Shown: positions 56,972 to 64,000 of the stretch, piece after piece
Position numbering within the stretch: position 1 is the first letter of the stretch
Layout: the number at the start of each line of letters is the position of its first letter
Assembly (NCBI RefSeq): GCF_000429485.1
Contig: NZ_AUBY01000016.1
Span: 62,001 to 126,000 of the forward strand
Direction of reading: 5' to 3'
Origin: Aliagarivorans marinus DSM 23064
GTDB lineage: Bacteria; Pseudomonadota; Gammaproteobacteria; Enterobacterales; Celerinatantimonadaceae
Length of the DNA stretch: 64,000 bases
Program-made: the position numbers and the translations under genes
Notes under the pieces: model-generated
What the model was told of the DNA's origin: nothing
The model's input: only the letters and a program-made list of their open reading frames with translations
Databases searched by the model: none

Positions 56972-57002
56972 TCTGAATCCTGCATCTTGAGGTTGCTCGG
57001 GT
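56972..57002. repeat. Solitary end of the 55287-55549 repeat family
   Basis: 31 bp identical to 55516-55546 (TCTGAATCCTGCATC...GCTCGGGT). The matching left end and the internal stems are absent, so it is a truncated copy or the remnant of an excision. Confidence 0.8.
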
Positions 57003-57138
57003 GTAAGCCACTGATGGATATAGACAAAACCAAATGATAGAGTGAGCACTATTTCGTCGGGGGCGAGACTTCAGGCCCTGCTTGTGCGCTGCAATCTAAG
57101 GAAGGACTCACATACTCTACTATATTGCTGCTCTGCTG

Positions 57139-57480
57139 TTGGTGTTTATCGGCGTTGCCCACTCTTACTTGGGCGAACGCTACCTACTGATCCGGCTGTT
57201 TCGGCGCGACAACCTCCCAAAGCTCTACGGCGGGCAAACCTTCACTAAGAACACCCTGCGTTTTGCCTGGCATGTCACCACCATCGCGTGGTGGGGCTTT
57301 GCTGCCATCTTGGTTCACTTGGCCCAAGGGGCGCTAAGCGCTCATGTTATAGCGGGCATTATTGGCATCACCTTTTTGCTGCATGCGTTGGTCTCTTTAG
57401 TGGGGGCCAAAGGTAAGCATCTGTCTTGGCTGTTTTTTATTGCTATCGGAGTCTTGGCCTTGCTGGCATCGACTCGCTAG
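57139..57480 (+). CDS. Small membrane protein of unknown function (start codon in doubt)
   Basis: At least 113 residues, with membrane helices VFIGVAHSYLGERYLLIRLF, HVTTIAWWGFAAILVHL, VIAGIIGITFLLHALVSL and LSWLFFIAIGVLALLAS. The first conventional start is TTG 57139, but it would cut into the first helix. The frame is open back to a stop at 57097; a GGAAGGA ribosome site at 57100-57106 is followed 5 nt later by ATA at 57112-57114, exactly where an ATG would be expected. Translation from ATA would add LYYIAALLL and complete the helix. No family name can be given. cobT follows 79 bp downstream. Confidence 0.68.
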   Translation: MVFIGVAHSYLGERYLLIRLFRRDNLPKLYGGQTFTKNTLRFAWHVTTIAWWGFAAILVHLAQGALSAHVIAGIIGITFLLHALVSLVGAKGKHLSWLFFIAIGVLALLASTR

Positions 57481-57559
57481 CACGCGCCCAGTAATACTGC
57501 TTTTAACGATTGCTTTTAACTATTGTTTTCAACGCTCTATTTTTAAAAACCAAATCATT

Positions 57560-58609
57560 ATGACGACATTCAATATCACGCCGATCTCCCTCGACCAAGC
57601 CACCGCGATCCAATCCAAGATCGATCTTAAAACCAAGCCGCTTGGCGCGCTGGGTAAGCTCGAATCTATTGCTTTTCAGCTGTGCTGTATTCAAGACACC
57701 TTAGCGCCCAACCTTAACCAGCCGACCATTATCGTGTTCGCCGCTGACCATGGCATCGCCAAAGATGGGCTGGTGAATCCTTTTCCTCAGGAAGTCACCT
57801 TTCAGATGGTGATGAACTTTCTGCAGGGTGGGGCAGCGATCAACGTGTTTGCCAGGCAACACGGTATTGCACTCAAGGTGGTCGATGCCGGTGTGAACTA
57901 TGATTTTGGCCAGGTCGATGGCTTGATAGACGGCAAGATCGCCTTGGGTACCCATAACTATCTTGAGCAGGCTGCCATGAGCCGCTCGCAATGTGAGGCT
58001 GCCATCGATAAAGGCGCCCAGATTACCGAAGCGACGCTTCAGACCGGCTGTAACTGCATCGGCTTTGGAGAGATGGGGATCGGCAATACCTCTGCCTCAG
58101 CGCTGCTGATGAGTGCCGCCTGCCAGTTGCCGATTGACCAATGTGTGGGTAAGGGCACCGGCGTAGTTGGCGCCCAGTATCAGCAAAAGCTCGATACGCT
58201 GGCGAAGGTGCAGGAGCTACACCGCGATGTTGATAGCGACGACCCGATTGCGCTGCTGGCCACCTTTGGCGGCTTTGAGATCGCCCAAATCTGTGGCGGC
58301 ATGCTCAAAGCCGCGGAGATGAAGGCGACCATCTTGGTGGACGGCTTTATTACCACTGCGGCGCTGCTGGTAGCGCAGCGCATCAACCCCTTGGTGCTGG
58401 ATTACGTGATTTGCACCCATCAGTCTGAAGAGAGCGGACATAAAGCCATGCTCGAACATATGGGCAAAGTGGCGCTTATCGATATCGGTATGCGACTCGG
58501 TGAGGGCAGTGGCGCGGCAGTGGCGTATCCCATCGTTGAGTCCGCCTGCGCCTTTATCAATCAAATGGCCAGCTTCGACTCAGCCGCTGTTAGCCAGCCC
58601 GATGAGTAG
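57560..58609 (+). CDS. cobT: Nicotinate-nucleotide--dimethylbenzimidazole phosphoribosyltransferase
   Basis: A 349-residue enzyme that activates the lower ligand of cobalamin, forming alpha-ribazole-5'-phosphate. The family blocks are KTKPLGALGKLE, VFAADHGIAKDGLVNPFPQEVT, FGEMGIGNTSASALL, and the catalytic Glu in MRLGEGSGAA. ATG 57560 fixes the N-terminus in line with other CobT, though no clear ribosome site precedes it; the frame is open 40 codons upstream. It is followed by cobS and cobC for nucleotide-loop assembly. cobU is not in this window. Confidence 0.95.
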   Translation: MTTFNITPISLDQATAIQSKIDLKTKPLGALGKLESIAFQLCCIQDTLAPNLNQPTIIVFAADHGIAKDGLVNPFPQEVTFQMVMNFLQGGAAINVFARQHGIALKVVDAGVNYDFGQVDGLIDGKIALGTHNYLEQAAMSRSQCEAAIDKGAQITEATLQTGCNCIGFGEMGIGNTSASALLMSAACQLPIDQCVGKGTGVVGAQYQQKLDTLAKVQELHRDVDSDDPIALLATFGGFEIAQICGGMLKAAEMKATILVDGFITTAALLVAQRINPLVLDYVICTHQSEESGHKAMLEHMGKVALIDIGMRLGEGSGAAVAYPIVESACAFINQMASFDSAAVSQPDE

Positions 58610-58617
58610 CAGCGTCG

Positions 58618-59379
58618 ATGTATAGAGAGTTCAATATCTTCTGCGCGGCGCTGATGTTCTACACGCGCATCCCTTGCCCGCCGGGGGCGCAGTTCGACCC
58701 GGCTTACAACCATCAAAGTGCGCGCTACTTTACCCTGATTGGCTGGATAGTTGGGGCTATCGCCGCCTTAACCTTTTATGTGAGCAATCTGCTGTTTAGC
58801 AGCGATATCGCCTTGGTGCTGAGCTTTATCGTTGGTGCGCGAGTGACCGGCGGTTTTCACGAAGATGGTCTGGCCGATGTGTGCGACGGCTTTGGCGGCG
58901 GTTGGAGCAAGGAGAGGATCATGGTCATCATGAAAGACTCTACGCTGGGCACCTTTGGTGTGCTGGGTCTTATCCTGATTACCCTGCTGAAGTTCGTTAG
59001 CCTCAAAGAGTTCGCCGCGGCAGAGATCCCGGCGATGATTATCGCCGGACATGCGCTTAGCCGCTTTACCGCCGCCAGGATGTTGGCCCGTGGCCGCTAT
59101 GTACAGGAGAAAAATCAAGCCAAGGCGGGGAGTGCCGCCGACAAGCTACCGCTCTCCTCACTGCTGGCTAATGCGCTAATGGGCCTGAGCGCATTCTTGC
59201 TGTTCGACTCGCCCTACGTAATGCTTGCCTTGATCCCCTTACTACTTACGGAAGCCTCGCTGTTCCGCTTTTTTAGCAAATGGATTGGCGGCTATACCGG
59301 CGACTGTGCCGGTGCGGTGCAGCAGGTTTCTGAAGTGGTGTTTTACTTGAGTGTGATCGCGCTATGGAAGTTTATCTAG
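58618..59379 (+). CDS. cobS: Adenosylcobinamide-GDP ribazoletransferase (cobalamin synthase)
   Basis: A 253-residue inner-membrane enzyme that joins adenosylcobinamide-GDP to alpha-ribazole. The motif GGFHEDGLADVCDGFGGG holds the Mg-binding acidic residues, and KDSTLGTFG and GGYTGDCAGA are also family blocks. Several membrane helices are visible. It lies 8 bp after cobT and overlaps cobC by 16 bp, so the three genes form one operon. Confidence 0.95.
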   Translation: MYREFNIFCAALMFYTRIPCPPGAQFDPAYNHQSARYFTLIGWIVGAIAALTFYVSNLLFSSDIALVLSFIVGARVTGGFHEDGLADVCDGFGGGWSKERIMVIMKDSTLGTFGVLGLILITLLKFVSLKEFAAAEIPAMIIAGHALSRFTAARMLARGRYVQEKNQAKAGSAADKLPLSSLLANALMGLSAFLLFDSPYVMLALIPLLLTEASLFRFFSKWIGGYTGDCAGAVQQVSEVVFYLSVIALWKFI

Positions 59380-59894
59380 TCAGGCATACCACCCCGAAGG
59401 TGGAGAAGGGCGTCTGCTATGGGCAGAGCGATCTGGATGTGGCGGACTCCTTTACCGACGAGGTTCAAGCGATTGCTCGCAACACGCCCGAGCTTAGCCA
59501 AATTGACGCTATCTACGCCAGCCCCTTGCGGCGTTGTAAGCAGTTGGCGCAACAGTTAACAACTGGCTTTATCGCATTCGATGAGCGGCTGAAAGAGCTG
59601 AACTTCGGCGATTGGGAGCTAAGGCGATGGAATGATATTCCGGAACACGAATACCGCGACTGGGGCAACGATTATGTGAATGTACGCTGCCCGGGCGGCG
59701 AGTCCTTTGTCGACCTATATCAACGAGTGGAAGCCTTTAAAACCGAGCTGCTTGCGACCGGCCTTAAGCGCGCAGTTATCGTCACCCACAGCGGCGTGAT
59801 CAGAGCGTTTATGAGTATCGCGCATAACACCGAGCTCAAGGATGCGTTTAGCTACCAGCTCGATTATGGTCAGGTGGTTCGGGTTAGCCTTTAA
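59364..59894 (+). CDS. cobC: Alpha-ribazole phosphatase-type histidine phosphatase
   Basis: A 176-residue phosphoglycerate-mutase-fold phosphatase. The catalytic motif VYLVRHTTP gives the phospho-His; other motifs are YASPLRRCKQLA, ELNFGDWELRRW and IVTHSGVIRAF. In the cobTSC context it removes phosphate from the alpha-ribazole branch. It overlaps cobS by 16 bp. Confidence 0.92.
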   Translation: MEVYLVRHTTPKVEKGVCYGQSDLDVADSFTDEVQAIARNTPELSQIDAIYASPLRRCKQLAQQLTTGFIAFDERLKELNFGDWELRRWNDIPEHEYRDWGNDYVNVRCPGGESFVDLYQRVEAFKTELLATGLKRAVIVTHSGVIRAFMSIAHNTELKDAFSYQLDYGQVVRVSL

Positions 59895-59927
59895 TCAAAA
59901 AAGCAGTTTCAACGTCTAGGAAAACGA

Positions 59928-60434
59928 GTGGAAATCAAAGAAGTTAAATCAATCGAAGGCTTGCAGCCTTCGTTACAACATCTGCTGGCTGACTGCGTGG
60001 AAAGCGGTGCATCGGTTGGGTTCTTAACCCCGGTAGAAGACGACGAAATTAGCCGCTATTGGAGCGCGGTTGAAGAAGAGTTGAAGGCTGGCGCTCGTAA
60101 GCTGTTTGTCGCACTGGACAACAATGCGGTGCAAGGCGCCGTGCAGCTATCGCTCTGTGGTAAAGCGAATGGCGCCCATCGGGGCGAAGTTGAAAAGCTA
60201 ATGGTACACACCCAAAGTCGTGGCAGAGGATTAAGCAAACGCTTAATGGACCTGATGGAACAGACTGCGTCGGCGCTTGGGCTATCGCTGTTGGTGTTGG
60301 ACACGCGGCTTGGCGATGTTGCATCGTCGCTCTACCAGCGGATTGGCTACACTGAAGCGGGACAGATCCCACAGTTTGCGCGTAGCTCAACGGGCGAGCT
60401 AGAGGCAACGGTTTACTTCTATAAACTGCTATAA
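59928..60434 (+). CDS. GNAT family N-acetyltransferase
   Basis: A 168-residue acyltransferase. The acetyl-CoA loop is HTQSRGRGLSKRLM, followed by LVLDTRLGDVASSLYQRIGY. It begins with GTG 59928, with TAGGA 7 bp upstream. It is 33 bp after cobC but has no functional link to cobalamin that can be read. The substrate is unknown. Confidence 0.88.
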   Translation: MEIKEVKSIEGLQPSLQHLLADCVESGASVGFLTPVEDDEISRYWSAVEEELKAGARKLFVALDNNAVQGAVQLSLCGKANGAHRGEVEKLMVHTQSRGRGLSKRLMDLMEQTASALGLSLLVLDTRLGDVASSLYQRIGYTEAGQIPQFARSSTGELEATVYFYKLL

Positions 60435-60447
60435 AAGGTTTTTGCAC

Positions 60448-60942
60448 ATGGCTAGATTGATCTTGGTTTGTGGCCCCACCGGGGCAGGCAAAACCACCTA
60501 CTCATTATCGCTTTGCGAGGAAATCGGCGCAGTCCGGTTTTCCATCGACCCATGGATGCAAACCCTGTTCGCCAAAGATATGCAAGCGCTTGATTATGCC
60601 TGGATGATTGAGCGGGTAGAGCGCTGTTATCAGCAAATCTGGGAGGTCAGTGAGCAGATCCTCGTACTCGATGGCAAAGTATTACTGGACCTTGGTTTTA
60701 CCACCAAAGCGCAACGTGAGGTGTTCACAAGCAAGGCAAAGGCCTTAGGGATAAACGCCGAGGTGCATTTTGTGAACGCGCCGCCAGAGCTGCGCAGGCA
60801 GCGCATCGCCAAGCGTAATCAAGAGAAGGATCCGAAGGTTTACGCCTTTGAGGTCACCGACGTGATGTTTGAGTTTATGGAGCCCAAGTTTGAAGTGCCC
60901 GATGACATAGAGCTTCAGCACGGGCGAACGATTAACAGCTAA
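60448..60942 (+). CDS. AAA-type P-loop kinase-like protein
   Basis: A 164-residue ATP-binding protein. Walker A is CGPTGAGKTTYSL near the start; a lid-like helix LRRQRIAKRNQEKDP provides Arg residues as in small nucleoside/zeta-toxin-like kinases. The substrate is unknown. ATG 60448 is preferred over TTG 60442, with AAAAGG upstream. It is 13 bp after the acetyltransferase and probably co-transcribed with it. Confidence 0.85.
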   Translation: MARLILVCGPTGAGKTTYSLSLCEEIGAVRFSIDPWMQTLFAKDMQALDYAWMIERVERCYQQIWEVSEQILVLDGKVLLDLGFTTKAQREVFTSKAKALGINAEVHFVNAPPELRRQRIAKRNQEKDPKVYAFEVTDVMFEFMEPKFEVPDDIELQHGRTINS

Positions 60943-61226
60943 GCGTTTCACTCACTTCTGCTAGTGTACTGCTCGTGAACTTGAGGGCAGTCGCCAAGCT
61001 TCAAGTTCCACCGGTCACTTGCAGTGAGATCACAATTTGCCACCTGCAAGGGCGGTACCCAGTTTGCCAAATTACACACCTGCACTTAATAAACATCATT
61101 TAAAACAATTAGATATGGTGATTGGTGGCATTTAAGAAACAATTAAACGCCCTAAAGCGCCTAATCTTACTAATGTGCTGTTGCTAACCTGATCCGCAAC
61201 ATTCCAATACGCATCAGGACGATGAC
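60943..61226. other. Upstream region of the D-lactate dehydrogenase gene
   Basis: 284 bp with no gene. The sequence around 61080-61200 is AT-rich and probably contains the promoter; no clear operator was recognised. Confidence 0.4.
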
Positions 61227-64000
61227 ATGCAAGTGAAAGATAGCTATGAGCAGTTTGTGAACGCGGCCGCCGAGTTCATTCCCAGCGATAGGCTGATCAC
61301 TGATTATTTCCGCTCACTTGCCTATGGCACTGACGCCAGCTTCTACCGCTTAGTCCCCAAGGTGATTGTACAGGTTACCAATGAAGGTGAGGTGATCCGC
61401 TTGATGGCGCTCGCCTCTGCCATGGGCCTGCCGATTACCTTCCGCGCCTCGGGAACCAGCCTCTCGGGTCAGGCGCTGAGCGATTCGATTTTGCTCTCCC
61501 TAACGCCGGATTGGAAAGACTACGAAATCCTTGAAGGTGGCGCCAAGATCCGCATGCAATGCGGTGTACTGGGTGGCGACGCCAACCGCTATCTGGCTCC
61601 GCTTCACTATCAGCTTGCGCCCATGCCGGCCTCCATCGATGCGGCAAGCATCGGTGGCATCGCGATTAACAATGCCGCGGGCATGAACTCGATGGATACC
61701 TACGGGGTGATGGAGTCGGCGCGCATTGTATTGCTCGATGGAACGGTTCTCGATACTGGCTCTGAGGCCAGCCGCAGTATGTTCAAGCGAACCCATGCCG
61801 ATTTGATTGCCGGTGTTACCGAGCTCTCCGAGCAGATGCGCGGCAACAAGACGCTTAGCCAGCGGGTCGCGCGCAAGTACCAAATCAAAAACACCACCGG
61901 CTATGGGCTGCGCTCTTTGATTGAGTGGGACGACCCCATCGACATCATCGCCCACTTGCTGATTGGCTCTGAGGGCACGCTGGGTTTTATCTCGGAGATC
62001 ACCCATAACACCATCAAAAAGTACCCGCTCAAAGCCTCGGCCTTTTTGGTGTTTCCGGATATCCGCACCGCCAGCGAAGCGGTGATGCGCTTTAAGCTTA
62101 ACGATACTCCTGTCTCTGCCGCAGAGATGATTGACTACTACGCGCTCAAAGCGGTACAGCATATGGACGGAGTGCCCGAGTTTGTCGCCAATGTGCCGCT
62201 AGGCGCGACGGCGATCCTGGTGCAAACCGAGGCAGAGATGCTGTCGGTGCTAAAGGGGCAGATCCACACCATCTTGGGCGAGATCCACGACTTGCCGCTG
62301 GTGGTGCCAGCCAGCTTTACCGAAAAGCCTTCTGAGTATCAGGCTTACTGGAATATCCGCAAAGGGATCTTCCCCGCAGTAGGAGCCACCCGGCCCAAGG
62401 GCACCACCGCGCTTATCGAAGATGTCGCTTTCCATATAGAGAGCTTGGCTGATGCCTTAACCGACTTGCAGCAGCTTATGCAGCAGTTTGGCTACGACGA
62501 TGGAGTGATCTACGGCCATGCTCTCGATGGCAACCTGCACTTTATCTTCTCCCAAGGTTTTGGCTGCAGTGAGGAGGTGGCACGCTACGAGCGCTTTATG
62601 GAGGCGGTGTGCGATATCGTGGTGAACAAGTACGATGGCTCGCTCAAAGCCGAGCACGGCACGGGCCGTAATATGGCGCCGTTTGTACGCCGCGAGTGGG
62701 GCGAGGAAGCCTATGGCTACATGCTTAAAATCAAGGCCCTGTTCGACCCACAAGGGATCTTAAACCCCGATGTAATGATTACCGATAACCCCAAGCTGCA
62801 TATCAGTAACCTCAAGCCGATGGAGGCGGTCAGCGATATCGTCGACCAATGTATTGAGTGTGGTTTTTGCGAGCGCATGTGCCCCTCACGTGCGCTCACC
62901 CTTAGCCCGCGCCAGCGAATTATTGGTAAGCGCGAGCTGGCCTTGCTCGATGGTGAAAACAAAAAAGCCTTCGCCGACAAATACGATTATATGGCGATCG
63001 ATACCTGTGCAGGTTGCGGGCTGTGTTCAACGGTGTGCCCGGTGGGGATCAACACCGGCGACTTGGTCCGGCAGCTACGCCACGACCGCAACCGGGATAA
63101 GGAAGGGGTTTCGGAGTGGATTGCCGACAACTTCAACATCGTCACTAAGGCTGCAAAAACCGCCTTTGGCGCGGCCAATATCAGCCATGGCGTGCTTGGC
63201 TCTAAGGCGATGGGCGCGCTTACCAGTGGTATGCGTAAAGCATCGGGCAAACGCTTGGGTCACTGGACGCCGTCTATGCCGACCCCGGCGGCGCAACTTA
63301 TTCCAGTCAATCAGTACATCGAGAACAGTGAACCGGCAGCCAGCTCGCTTAAGGTGGTGTATCTGCCAAGCTGTTCCAGCCGTACTATGGGGCCAGCACG
63401 CGGCGCGGAGCAGCAGGCCACACTGTTTGAGAAAACCGAAAGCCTACTGCGTAAAGCCGGTTTTGAGGTGATCTATCCCAAGGGCCTAAAAGACCAATGC
63501 TGTGGTTTGCCGTTTAAGAGCAAAGGCATGTTCAATCAGGCCGATGCAAAGGCCAATCAGACCATAGAGATGTTGCTCGAAGCCAGCAACAACGGCGAGA
63601 TCCCCATCTACTGCGATACCAGCCCTTGCTTGATGCAGCTAAAAGAGCACCCCCATCCCAAGCTTAAACTTTATGAACCGGTGGAGTTTATCCACGAATA
63701 CGTGATGGATAGGTTGGAGTTCGAGCCCACCGACGACAAGGTCGCCTTGCATATTACCTGCTCGACGCGGCGGATGGGGCTGGATCAGAAGATTGTCGAG
63801 CTGATGAACGCCTGCAGTACCAACGTGGTTATCCCCGACCAAATCACCTGCTGTGGTTTTGCCGGCGATAAAGGCTTTACCACCCCGGAGCTTAACGAGT
63901 CAGCGCTGCGCACCTTATCTGGTCAGGTGGAAGGCTGCAGCAGTGGCTACTCCACCAGTCGCACCTGTGAGATTGGCCTTAGCCATCACTCGGGCATCGA
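61227..64000 (+). CDS. FAD-binding and (Fe-S)-binding oxidoreductase, D-lactate dehydrogenase type (3' end cut by window)
   Basis: At least 924 residues, open to the window edge. The N-terminal FAD_binding_4 domain has PITFRASGTSLSGQAL and SIGGIAINNAAGMNS; a FAD-oxidase C-terminal domain follows with YGHALDGNLHFIFSQGF and AEHGTGRN. Two 4Fe-4S motifs (CIECGFCERMCP and CAGCGLCSTVCP) and CCG-type domains (DQCCGLPF, TCCGFAGDKG) come next. This is the layout of Dld-II (SO_1521-type) D-lactate dehydrogenase of Shewanella, oxidising D-lactate to pyruvate at the membrane. ATG 61227 follows AGGACG. Substrate by family only; other 2-hydroxyacids are possible. Confidence 0.92.
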   Translation, partial: MQVKDSYEQFVNAAAEFIPSDRLITDYFRSLAYGTDASFYRLVPKVIVQVTNEGEVIRLMALASAMGLPITFRASGTSLSGQALSDSILLSLTPDWKDYEILEGGAKIRMQCGVLGGDANRYLAPLHYQLAPMPASIDAASIGGIAINNAAGMNSMDTYGVMESARIVLLDGTVLDTGSEASRSMFKRTHADLIAGVTELSEQMRGNKTLSQRVARKYQIKNTTGYGLRSLIEWDDPIDIIAHLLIGSEGTLGFISEITHNTIKKYPLKASAFLVFPDIRTASEAVMRFKLNDTPVSAAEMIDYYALKAVQHMDGVPEFVANVPLGATAILVQTEAEMLSVLKGQIHTILGEIHDLPLVVPASFTEKPSEYQAYWNIRKGIFPAVGATRPKGTTALIEDVAFHIESLADALTDLQQLMQQFGYDDGVIYGHALDGNLHFIFSQGFGCSEEVARYERFMEAVCDIVVNKYDGSLKAEHGTGRNMAPFVRREWGEEAYGYMLKIKALFDPQGILNPDVMITDNPKLHISNLKPMEAVSDIVDQCIECGFCERMCPSRALTLSPRQRIIGKRELALLDGENKKAFADKYDYMAIDTCAGCGLCSTVCPVGINTGDLVRQLRHDRNRDKEGVSEWIADNFNIVTKAAKTAFGAANISHGVLGSKAMGALTSGMRKASGKRLGHWTPSMPTPAAQLIPVNQYIENSEPAASSLKVVYLPSCSSRTMGPARGAEQQATLFEKTESLLRKAGFEVIYPKGLKDQCCGLPFKSKGMFNQADAKANQTIEMLLEASNNGEIPIYCDTSPCLMQLKEHPHPKLKLYEPVEFIHEYVMDRLEFEPTDDKVALHITCSTRRMGLDQKIVELMNACSTNVVIPDQITCCGFAGDKGFTTPELNESALRTLSGQVEGCSSGYSTSRTCEIGLSHHSGI

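Noticed and set aside
57003-57020. GCCACTG reminiscent of a cobalamin riboswitch near cobTSC
   Set aside because: The other conserved boxes of the riboswitch, including the B12 box, are not present nearby.

Overview
The window looks like chromosomal DNA of a marine or halotolerant, PTS-bearing gammaproteobacterium of the Vibrio/Aeromonas/Shewanella/Alteromonas type. The evidence is gene content: YaeQ, DUF3081-, DUF2780-, DUF4250- and DUF2061-like proteins, an SO_0444-type metal exporter, NhaA, a BCCT carrier, cobTSC and an FAD/Fe-S D-lactate dehydrogenase. I cannot name the species. I saw no rRNA, tRNA, CRISPR array, prophage or complete insertion sequence. Both ends cut a gene.

Layout. 1-5433 (minus): a 1585-aa hybrid histidine kinase followed by a protein with a degenerate receiver-like domain, cut by the window edge. 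5695-7810: glmS behind a promoter with two identical-type palindromic operators, one of them between -35 and -10. 7908-8537: a methyltransferase. 8538-15501: a mannitol operon, mtlA-mtlD-mtlR plus an EIIA(Glc)-HPr-EI fusion, behind a cluster of CRP-like sites. Convergent to it (15544-17123) are a second MtlR and an EIIC-only mannitol permease paralogue. 17417-31841: mostly single genes and short operons: a HAD phosphatase, an unrecognised pair with caspase-like His/Cys motifs, YgjV-like, an S4 protein, YaeQ, a Ca2+/Na+ antiporter, a HEWWH protein, an SDR, a predicted Fur-controlled DUF2061/DUF4250 pair, an MCP, a ZntR regulator overlapping a Cys-rich metal exporter, and a ProX-like deacylase. 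32033-34879: manC-manB, making GDP-mannose precursors. 35545-39830: an RND efflux pump. 40689-45032: a polyamine-type ABC importer. 45631-52810: nhaA, a cupin, a soluble sugar dehydrogenase, a BCCT carrier and katG. 53023-57480: small genes and repeats. 57560-59894: cobTSC. 59928-64000: an acetyltransferase, a small kinase and the D-lactate dehydrogenase, cut at the right edge.

Non-coding structure is a strong part of the window. It includes a 166-bp MITE-like element (19830-19995) and a 263-bp multi-hairpin element with 24-bp perfect terminal inverted repeats (55287-55549), with a solitary end of the same family about 1.4 kb away (56972-57002). There are also several clear intrinsic terminators, one of which has no gene in front of it (possible small RNA).

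The most unusual gene-level observations are the two-gene caspase-like module (18169-19133), the duplicated mannitol permease/MtlR pair lacking EIIA and EIIB, the exporter with four Cys-Cys clusters, and a membrane protein whose expected ATG start reads ATA (57112). All family assignments were made by reading motifs; no database search was run.
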